DNA from: Omnitrophica WOR_2 bacterium RIFCSPLOWO2_12_FULL_51_8 | GTDB lineage: Bacteria > Omnitrophota > Gorgyraeia > Gygaellales > Profunditerraquicolaceae | Assembly (NCBI GenBank): GCA_001805895.1 | Contig: MHHD01000058.1 | Coordinates: 1 to 10,077 of the forward strand | Reading direction: 5' to 3' | Length of the DNA stretch: 10,077 nucleotides | In this document: positions 6,022 to 10,077 of the stretch, one piece after another | Layout: every line of letters starts with the position of its first letter | How positions within the stretch are numbered: position 1 is the first letter of the stretch | The notes under the pieces: generated by a model | The model's input: only the letters and a program-made list of their open reading frames with translations | Told to the model about the DNA's origin: nothing | The model's database searches: none | Position numbers and translations under genes: made by a program

Positions 6022-6576
6022 ATGACACCGAGATTATTAGAAAAATATCGTAATGAAATCGCTCCGTTACTAATGGAAAAATTTCAGCTGAAGAATAAGC
6101 TGGCAGTGCCGCGCCTGGAAAAAATAGTCGTCAATATGGGCGTAGGGGAAGGCATTCAGGATATTAAGATCGCGGAAAAGGCGATGGATGAATTGGGGCA
6201 GATTACCGGGCAGCGGCCGATTTTAAGGCGGGCGAAAAAGGCGATCGCTAATTTTAAAATCAGAGAGGGCCTTCCGGTTGGCTGTAAGGTAACCCTGCGG
6301 CGCGCGGTGATGTACGAATTTATGGACCGCCTGCTGAATGTCGCCCTGCCGCGGATCCGGGATTTTCGCGGGGTATCGGCGGGCTCCTTTGATAAGGAAG
6401 GGAATTATTCGCTGGGGTTATCGGAACAGGGGATCTTCCCCGAAATCGAATATGACAAGATTGGCCGTACCCAGGGCATGGATATTACCTTCGTGCTCAG
6501 AAACGCCAAAAACAAAGAGCGGGCGCGGGAATTGTTAAAGCTGTTCGGGATGCCTTTTGCTACCAAGGAACAATAA
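6022..6576 (+). CDS. rplE: 50S ribosomal protein L5
   Basis: L5 (184 residues, normal about 180) binds 5S rRNA with L18 in the central protuberance and contacts S13 and P-site tRNA. The N-terminus TPRLLEKYRNEIAPLLMEKF, the segment VPRLEKIVVNMGVGEG (residues 28-43), GQRPILRRAKKAIANFKIRE and the region RIRDFRGVSAGSFDKEGNYS are clear, as is the end GMDITFVLRN and ELLKLFGMPF. The ATG at 6022 is chosen because it gives the family N-terminus; an earlier in-frame ATG at 5956 would translate the intergenic repeat. No Shine-Dalgarno sequence is seen (upstream is tttgtatagac). rpsN follows after three bases. Confidence 0.97.
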   Translation: MTPRLLEKYRNEIAPLLMEKFQLKNKLAVPRLEKIVVNMGVGEGIQDIKIAEKAMDELGQITGQRPILRRAKKAIANFKIREGLPVGCKVTLRRAVMYEFMDRLLNVALPRIRDFRGVSAGSFDKEGNYSLGLSEQGIFPEIEYDKIGRTQGMDITFVLRNAKNKERARELLKLFGMPFATKEQ

Positions 6577-6579
6577 GCG

Positions 6580-6765
6580 ATGGCTAAAAATTCACAGATT
6601 GCCAGATGGAAGAGGCCGGCAAAGTTTTCCACCCGTAAATACAACCGCTGCCACATCTGCGGCCGTTCCGGCGGGTATTTGAGAAGGTTCCAGCTTTGCC
6701 GCATCTGTTTCCGGGAATTAGCCTGGCAGGGTCTAATCCCGGGGGTCAGAAAAGCCAGCTGGTAA
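6580..6765 (+). CDS. rpsN: 30S ribosomal protein S14, zinc-binding short form (type Z)
   Basis: This is the 61-residue zinc form of S14, which replaces the ~100-residue zinc-free form found in E. coli. S14 lies in the 30S head next to S3, S10 and S19. Cys24, Cys27, Cys40 and Cys43 (CHIC-x12-CRIC) form the zinc site. The flanks KFSTRKYNRCHICGR and LCRICFRELAWQGLIPGV are diagnostic, and the protein ends in the usual KASW. AAGGA stands about 11 bases upstream of the ATG, a little far. The gene sits in its normal place between rplE and rpsH. It may also be annotated rpsZ. Confidence 0.97.
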   Translation: MAKNSQIARWKRPAKFSTRKYNRCHICGRSGGYLRRFQLCRICFRELAWQGLIPGVRKASW

Positions 6766-6783
6766 GAAAGAGGGAGACAAAGA

Positions 6784-7179
6784 ATGTCGAGGACTGATTT
6801 AATTGCCGACTGTTTTACTATAATCCGCAATGCCATTTTGGCCAAGAAGGAGAACGTGGACACGCCTTCTTCGGGCACTATAAAGAATATCCTGGCGATC
6901 TTAAAAAGAGAGAATTACATAGAAGATTTTAAATTGATCGAAGATAAAAAACAGGGCCTAGCGAGGATTTACCTGAAGTACCTGGCCGGCAGAAGCGCCA
7001 TCAGGAATATCAGGCGCGCTTCACGGCCTGGCCTGCGCCTATATGTCAAGCGCGCCAAGGTCCCGACTGTCCTGCGCGGAAGAGGCCTGGGGCTGATTTC
7101 TACCTCCAGGGGGATCCTTACCGACAAAGAGGCCCGCGAACAAGGATTGGGCGGCGAAGTCATCGGATATATCTGGTAA
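6784..7179 (+). CDS. rpsH: 30S ribosomal protein S8
   Basis: S8 (131 residues, normal) binds the central domain of 16S rRNA and in E. coli represses the spc operon by binding its mRNA near rplE. The N-terminal half has DCFTIIRNAILAKKENVDTP and the helix GTIKNILAILKRENYIEDF. The C-terminal half has the RASRPGLRLYVK segment, LRGRGLGLISTSRGILTDKE and the closing GGEVIGYIW, the signature end. AGGGAG at 6771-6776, seven bases upstream of the ATG, is the best Shine-Dalgarno site in the window. A 164-base hairpin-filled gap follows, unlike the tight rpsH-rplF junction of most bacteria. An S8 binding site on the mRNA is not recognisable from the sequence. Confidence 0.97.
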   Translation: MSRTDLIADCFTIIRNAILAKKENVDTPSSGTIKNILAILKRENYIEDFKLIEDKKQGLARIYLKYLAGRSAIRNIRRASRPGLRLYVKRAKVPTVLRGRGLGLISTSRGILTDKEAREQGLGGEVIGYIW

Positions 7180-7183
7180 GCGA

Positions 7184-7227
7184 GGGCTTGACTTATGGAG
7201 CCCGAAGGGCGACATAAGCCAATGCCC
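7184..7227. repeat. Compound hairpin with GCCC-GAA-GGGC tip
   Basis: The outer arms are 7184-7197 and 7213-7227. Pairing runs gggc/gccc, then a one-base bulge, ttg/caa, one A-C mismatch, and cttatg/cataag. Inside, gccc (7200-7203) pairs with gggc (7207-7210) around a GAA loop. That gives about 17 pairs in a 44-base element starting four bases after the rpsH stop. It resembles an RNA hairpin more than a protein operator. The function is unknown. Confidence 0.75.
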
Positions 7228-7233
7228 GAACTT

Positions 7234-7287
7234 ACCCCCACACCAATTGGTAGATAACCAAGGTGAATGCTCAATTGGTGTGGGGGT
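7234..7287. repeat. 16-bp perfect inverted repeat, 22-base loop
   Basis: The left arm acccccacaccaattg (7234-7249) is the exact reverse complement of the right arm at 7272-7287. The loop (7250-7271) contains AAGGTG followed by an ATG. Within the left half, accaattggt (7242-7251) is itself a 10-base palindrome, and ttggt (7247-7251) can pair with accaa (7257-7261) as an alternative small stem. The base is C-rich on one side and G-rich on the other, so the RNA stem would be stable. Only TT follows the right arm, so it is not a terminator by the usual rule. Confidence 0.85.
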
Positions 7288-7298
7288 TAATTCACGCA

Positions 7299-7332
7299 TA
7301 AACTTACGAATACGATCGTATTCGTAAGTTTA
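7299..7332. repeat. 34-bp perfect palindrome just upstream of rplF
   Basis: The half-site taaacttacgaatacga (7299-7315) is followed immediately by its exact reverse complement (7316-7332), with no spacer. Outside it, acgc (7294-7297) and gcgt (7333-7336) extend the symmetry after a single unpaired A at 7298. The rplF ATG is at 7344, eight bases beyond the extended stem, so the folded RNA would lie where a Shine-Dalgarno site is expected. A dimeric-protein operator, a cruciform or a repeat-element remnant are all possible. Confidence 0.9.
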
Positions 7333-7343
7333 GCGTTCATTAA

Positions 7344-7889
7344 ATGTCAAGGATCGGGAAAAAACCGTTAAAAATACCTCAAGGCGTCAAGGTCGAAGTC
7401 AAGGACGGCGTCGTTTCTGTCGAAGGGCCAAAGGGTAAATTGGCGCGCCTCTTGCCCTTTAGGATCACCGCGCAGATTGAAAATGGCTGCCTTATTTTAA
7501 AACGCGCCAGCGACCTCAAGCAGGATAAGGCGCTGCACGGTCTTTTCCGGGCGCTGATCAATAACATGCTTGTAGGCGTCACCGAAGGCTACACCAAGGA
7601 GATGGAGATTATCGGCGTCGGCTTTAAGTCGCAGGCGCAGGCCAATAAGTTAACCATGCAGCTTGGTTTTTCGCACCCGGTAAATTTTATTATCCCGGAG
7701 GGGATAAAGATCGAAACCCCCAAGCCGAATCAGATAGTTATCAGGGGCATCGATAAAGAGAAGGTGGGCGAAGTTGCCGCGGAAATCCGCGCGGTCTACC
7801 CGCCGGAACCCTATAAGGGCAAGGGTATACGTTTTGCGGGCGAATACGTGAAGAAAAAAGTCGGCAAGGCCCAGGCTGCCACTAAATAA
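7344..7889 (+). CDS. rplF: 50S ribosomal protein L6
   Basis: L6 (181 residues, normal) has two copies of one alpha/beta fold and lies near the factor-binding site and the sarcin-ricin loop. The N-terminal copy has MSRIGKKPLKIPQGVKVEV and VSVEGPKGKL (residues about 24-33); the junction has LINNMLVGVTEGYTKEMEI and GVGFKSQAQ. The C-terminal copy carries INPEG-like FIIPEGIKIE, IVIRGIDKEKVGEVAAEIRA and the signature PPEPYKGKGIRF, ending in a basic tail. There is no Shine-Dalgarno sequence; the palindrome at 7299-7332 lies just upstream. The gene is followed by the largest gap in the window. Confidence 0.97.
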   Translation: MSRIGKKPLKIPQGVKVEVKDGVVSVEGPKGKLARLLPFRITAQIENGCLILKRASDLKQDKALHGLFRALINNMLVGVTEGYTKEMEIIGVGFKSQAQANKLTMQLGFSHPVNFIIPEGIKIETPKPNQIVIRGIDKEKVGEVAAEIRAVYPPEPYKGKGIRFAGEYVKKKVGKAQAATK

Positions 7890-8085
7890 ATGATGGGTGT
7901 CCATAATCGTTTTCGTAATGAAAAGGTTTCGGTTGCGGCTACGTATCGTCTATCGTAAATCGTTCAAAAGGGTTTCGTTTAAGAATACGACACACGAAAC
8001 CGAAGACGATTTACGATACGTAGCCGAAACCTAAAACCGATTTAGACGATAGACGATAAATGAATTATGCGTACTGCTCAAATAA
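7890..8085. repeat. rplF-rplR gap with nested inverted repeat and heptamer units
   Basis: This 196-base gap contains no gene of normal size. Its core is the nested inverted repeat 7924-8032, followed by two heptamers TAGACGA TAGACGA (8043-8056). The last stretch before rplR is AT-rich and has a possible nine-codon reading frame at 8060-8089. No U-tract terminator and no convincing sigma-70 promoter pair are seen. It is the longest interruption in an otherwise compact operon, and it lies only 546 bases after the hairpin-filled gap in front of rplF. Confidence 0.8.
7924..8032. repeat. Nested inverted repeat, MITE-like or structured RNA
   Basis: The right arm (8006-8032, 27 bases) reads, as its reverse complement, aggtttcgg-ctacgtatcgt-aaatcgt. 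The left arm (7924-7963) has the same three blocks in the same order but with two inserts: ttgcgg (7933-7938) and ctatcgt (7950-7956). Inside the arms, ggtttcgt (7971-7978) pairs with acgaaacc (7994-8001). The 7-base insert equals one heptamer unit: TATCGTC, TATCGTA and AATCGTT run in tandem at 7944-7964. The left-arm segment atcgtctatcgt (7945-7956) is also the exact reverse complement of acgatagacgat (8046-8057), so a competing fold exists. Confidence 0.85.
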
Positions 8086-8439
8086 ATGAAAGAAGACCTT
8101 AGGGCTAAAAGGCATAGGGCGATAAAGCTAAGGATGCGCGGGACGGCTGAAATACCGCGCCTCGTCGTGCGCCGCAGTTTAACAAATATGAGCGCCCAGG
8201 TTATCGACGACGCGGGTAACAAAACTTTGCTTTCCCTGGCTTCTTACGACAAGGGGATAAAAGGGAATTTCCCTTCCAGCGGGAACGTGAAATCCGCGGA
8301 AGGTTTCGGGGCTGTCTTTGCCGCTAAGGCCAAAGAAAAAGGCATTACCAAAATAATCTTCGACCGGGCGGGTTACTTGTACCACGGCCGGATCAAGGCC
8401 TTTGCCGATGCCCTAAGAAAAGGGGGTCTTAAGTTCTAA
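8086..8439 (+). CDS. rplR: 50S ribosomal protein L18
   Basis: L18 (117 residues, normal) binds 5S rRNA together with L5 in the central protuberance. The basic N-terminus KEDLRAKRHRAIKLRMRGTA is followed by IPRLVVRRSLTNMSAQVIDD (about residues 23-42), LLSLASYDKG, and the C-terminal signature IIFDRAGYLYHGRIKAFADA-LRKGGLKF. The ATG at 8086 gives the expected length; upstream is tgctcaaataa with no Shine-Dalgarno site. A tiny reading frame ends with a TGA that overlaps this ATG. The gene ends with TAA directly abutting the rpsE ATG, with no spacer. Confidence 0.97.
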   Translation: MKEDLRAKRHRAIKLRMRGTAEIPRLVVRRSLTNMSAQVIDDAGNKTLLSLASYDKGIKGNFPSSGNVKSAEGFGAVFAAKAKEKGITKIIFDRAGYLYHGRIKAFADALRKGGLKF

Positions 8440-8892
8440 ATGCGAGAAATCAATATTGAGCGTCAACCGGAATTGATCGAAAAGGTGATCACCATTAACC
8501 GCGTAGCCAAGGTCACCAAGGGCGGCAAGAAACTGCACTTCAGCGCCTTGGTCGTGGTGGGAGATACCAGGGGCAAGGTCGGTTTCGCGCAGGATAAGGC
8601 AAACGAAGTGGCCAATGCTATCCGTAAGGCCCTGACCAAGGCCAAGAAAGAGCTTTTCCGGGTCCCCCTGGAAGGATCCACTATCCCGCATGAAATCATC
8701 GGCTCCTACGGCGCCGCCAGAGTCCTTTTAAAGCCGGCATCCGAAGGAACCGGGGTCATTGCCGCCGGACCGGTGCGCGCCATCTGCGAGGCGGCAGGGA
8801 TAAAGGACATCCTGACCAAATGCCTGAAATCAAACAACCCGGTGAACGTAATCAAAGCTACGGTCGACGGCTTAAAAAATTTAAAAGTTTAA
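8440..8892 (+). CDS. rpsE: 30S ribosomal protein S5
   Basis: S5 (150 residues, at the short end of the usual 150-170) lies near the decoding site and the mRNA entry channel and affects translational accuracy. The N-terminal RNA-binding domain is at about residues 11-75: LIEKVITINRVAKVTKGGKK, FSALVVVGDTRGKVGF and ANEVANAIRKALTKAKK. The usual GxGKA stretch reads FAQDKA here, a modest change. The C-terminal domain has GSTIPHEIIGSYGAARVLLK, then EGTGVIAAGPVRAICEAAGI and NNPVNVIKATVDGL. It starts directly after the rplR stop. rplO follows after three bases, with no rpmD between. Confidence 0.97.
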   Translation: MREINIERQPELIEKVITINRVAKVTKGGKKLHFSALVVVGDTRGKVGFAQDKANEVANAIRKALTKAKKELFRVPLEGSTIPHEIIGSYGAARVLLKPASEGTGVIAAGPVRAICEAAGIKDILTKCLKSNNPVNVIKATVDGLKNLKV

Positions 8893-8895
8893 ACT

Positions 8896-9360
8896 ATGGA
8901 AAAAAAGGATCTTCAGCAGTCCGGGCTTTTTAATCTTCGTCCGCCGCGGGGGGCGCATAAGAAGAGAAAAATACTCGGCAGGGGCCCTGGTTCCGGCCAC
9001 GGAAAAACTTCCACCCGCGGCAGCAAGGGCCAGACCTCGCGCGCCGGCCGGCATTTCTATCTCGGCTTTGAGGGCGGGCAAAGCCCGTTAATCCGTAGAA
9101 TGCCTAAACGGGGCTTTAGCAGCAATTTCCGCAGAGAATACCAAATCGTGAACTTATCGGACTTAAGCCGCATCGAGGAAGCCGAAATCGGGCCGGCATT
9201 GCTTGAGGAGCGCGGATTAATCAAGGATAAATTTAAACTGATCAAAATATTAGGGAATGGTGAAATCAAAAATCCCTTAACTGTGCGGGCGCACGGCTTT
9301 TCCAAAAAGGCCCAGGAAGAGATCCAGAAGGCAGGCGGTAAGGCAGAGCTTATCAAATAA
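8896..9360 (+). CDS. rplO: 50S ribosomal protein L15
   Basis: L15 (154 residues, normal about 145-155) is a late 50S assembly protein with a long, glycine- and arginine-rich N-terminal extension that threads through 23S rRNA. That extension is at residues 12-60: NLRPPRGAHKKRKILGRGPG, then SGHGKTSTRGSKGQTSRAG and GFEGGQSPLIRRMPKRGF. The C-terminal domain follows with YQIVNLSDLSRI, ERGLIKDKFKLIKILGNGEI and VRAHGFSKKAQEEIQKAGGK. No Shine-Dalgarno site is evident (aaaagtttaaact before the ATG). The usual order rpsE-rpmD-rplO-secY is preserved except for the missing rpmD. Confidence 0.97.
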   Translation: MEKKDLQQSGLFNLRPPRGAHKKRKILGRGPGSGHGKTSTRGSKGQTSRAGRHFYLGFEGGQSPLIRRMPKRGFSSNFRREYQIVNLSDLSRIEEAEIGPALLEERGLIKDKFKLIKILGNGEIKNPLTVRAHGFSKKAQEEIQKAGGKAELIK

Positions 9361-9367
9361 TATTAGT

Positions 9368-10077
9368 ATGTTCAACGCGCTGATCAACGCTTTTAAAATA
9401 CCGGACTTAAAGCGCCGGCTGATAATTACCGGCCTGCTGATCGGGATTTACCGCGTGGGCTGCTATATTCCCACCCCGGGCATCGACGGAGCGGCGCTGG
9501 CGGAATTCTTTTCCCGCATCGCAAAAACTCAGGGCGGCACGATCTTTGGCATCATCAATATGTTTTCCGGAGGCGCAATGGAGCGGCTGACCATCTTTGC
9601 CCTGGGGATCATGCCCTATATTTCTGCCTCGATCATCTTGCAGCTTTTGACCGCGGTAATTCCCGCTCTGGAAAAAATCGCCAAAGAGGGAAAGGCCGGC
9701 TACGAAAGGATCAACCAGTATACCCGTTATTCCACGGTCGTCCTTTCGATTATCCAATCTTTCTTTATCGCCCTCTGGCTGGAAAGCCCGGATCGGTTCG
9801 AAGGCCTAAGGATAGTGATCCATCCGGGATGGGGTTTTCGTATCCTGACCGTCCTTACTCTGACCACCGGCACGATATTCATTATGTGGCTGGGCGAGCA
9901 GATTCAGGAAAGAGGGATCGGTAACGGTATCTCTCTGGTGATCACCGCCGGGATCATCTCGCGCATCCCCAGCGCCTTGCACCTGTTGTACCGCTCGATT
10001 ACCCAGCGCCAGATACAGCCGGTCACTTTAGCGGTAATGGCGGTCTTTCTGGTAGTAGTGGTCTTCGCGGTAATCAT
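9368..10077 (+). CDS. secY: Protein translocase subunit SecY, N-terminal half (3' end outside window)
   Basis: SecY is the channel of the Sec translocon in the inner membrane, through which secreted and membrane proteins pass with SecE/SecG and SecA or the ribosome. 236 residues are visible of the usual 420-440. Likely membrane segments are at about 18-35, 74-95, 122-138, 157-177, 184-206 and 218-236, that is TM1-TM6. The PTPGID loop after TM1, the signature IFALGIMPYISASIILQL (76-93) and the cytosolic QERGIGNGISL (180-190) are diagnostic. The TM1-TM2 region carries the plug, around NMFSGGAMERL. The start follows rplO by seven bases without a Shine-Dalgarno site. The frame is cut at the last base of the window and shows no internal break. 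Confidence 0.97.
   Translation, partial: MFNALINAFKIPDLKRRLIITGLLIGIYRVGCYIPTPGIDGAALAEFFSRIAKTQGGTIFGIINMFSGGAMERLTIFALGIMPYISASIILQLLTAVIPALEKIAKEGKAGYERINQYTRYSTVVLSIIQSFFIALWLESPDRFEGLRIVIHPGWGFRILTVLTLTTGTIFIMWLGEQIQERGIGNGISLVITAGIISRIPSALHLLYRSITQRQIQPVTLAVMAVFLVVVVFAVI

Larger units (their letters stand above)
7180..7343. repeat. rpsH-rplF gap holding three successive hairpins
   Basis: This gap has no gene. Three inverted repeats follow one another with little between them: a compound imperfect hairpin (7184-7227), a 16-bp perfect inverted repeat with a 22-base loop (7234-7287), and a 34-bp perfect palindrome (7299-7332). Together they cover more than 80% of the gap. None is followed by a run of T, so they are not classical intrinsic terminators, and transcription must pass for rplF onward to be made unless another promoter serves those genes. 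A TTGACT at 7188-7193 is inside the first stem and has no good -10 partner. Confidence 0.85.

Noticed and set aside
6591..6599. TTCACAGAT inside the start of rpsN as another CACAGATT repeat
   Set aside because: It encodes conserved S14 residues (NSQI), has no partner copy at 10 bases and no inverted arm.
7188..7216. Possible promoter with TTGACT as -35
   Set aside because: No acceptable -10 lies 16-18 bases downstream, and the hexamer is part of a hairpin arm.
7234..7300. Rho-independent terminator between rpsH and rplF
   Set aside because: The stem is strong but is followed by TTAATTC, not a T-run, and essential genes continue downstream on the same strand without a visible promoter.
7924..8032. 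Insertion sequence
   Set aside because: The inverted arms enclose only about 40 bases with no transposase and no clear target duplication; at most a non-autonomous element or a structured RNA.

Overview
This window is one long run of the bacterial S10-spc ribosomal protein operon, all on the + strand. It starts inside the last third of tuf (EF-Tu) and runs out inside secY. In between, in the classical order, are rpsJ, rplC, rplD, rplW, rplB, rpsS, rplV, rpsC, rplP, rpmC, rpsQ, rplN, rplX, rplE, rpsZ-type rpsN, rpsH, rplF, rplR, rpsE and rplO. Twenty complete genes and two partial ones are called. The products build the head of the 30S subunit (S3, S10, S14, S19), parts of the 30S body (S5, S8, S17), much of the 50S subunit (L2, L3, L4, L5, L6, L14, L15, L16, L18, L22, L23, L24, L29), and the protein channel that nascent membrane proteins enter (SecY).

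The organism is a bacterium with moderate to high GC. The zinc-ribbon S14, the two CXXC pairs in L24, the missing rpmD (L30) between rpsE and rplO, and the general style of the proteins would fit an uncultured lineage such as Candidatus Omnitrophota. That placement is recollection-based inference, not something the sequence proves. The first base of the window falls inside a tuf codon, and the secY codon at the end is cut, so this is an internal slice of a larger contig.

Most genes are packed tightly, with TAATG or ATGA stop-start overlaps (tuf/rpsJ, rpsJ/rplC, rplD/rplW, rplW/rplB, rpsS/rplV, rpsQ/rplN) or gaps of a few bases, which suggests translational coupling. Against this, four gaps stand out: 1245-1417 (rplC/rplD), 5931-6021 (rplX/rplE), 7180-7343 (rpsH/rplF) and 7890-8085 (rplF/rplR). 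Every one is filled with repeats or strong inverted repeats. The first two share a CACAGATT decamer-spaced repeat. The third carries three successive hairpins including a 34-bp perfect palindrome. The fourth carries a nested inverted repeat built partly of heptamer units. None has the U-tract of an intrinsic terminator, and none of the four genes downstream has a clear Shine-Dalgarno sequence.

The strongest anomaly is rpsS at 3185-3334. It encodes only 49 residues where S19 normally has about 92. Its N-terminal 39 residues and its Lys-rich tail look normal, but about 45 central residues, including the whole S19 family signature, are missing without a frameshift. No unknown system (defence, CRISPR, mobile enzyme) is visible in the window.
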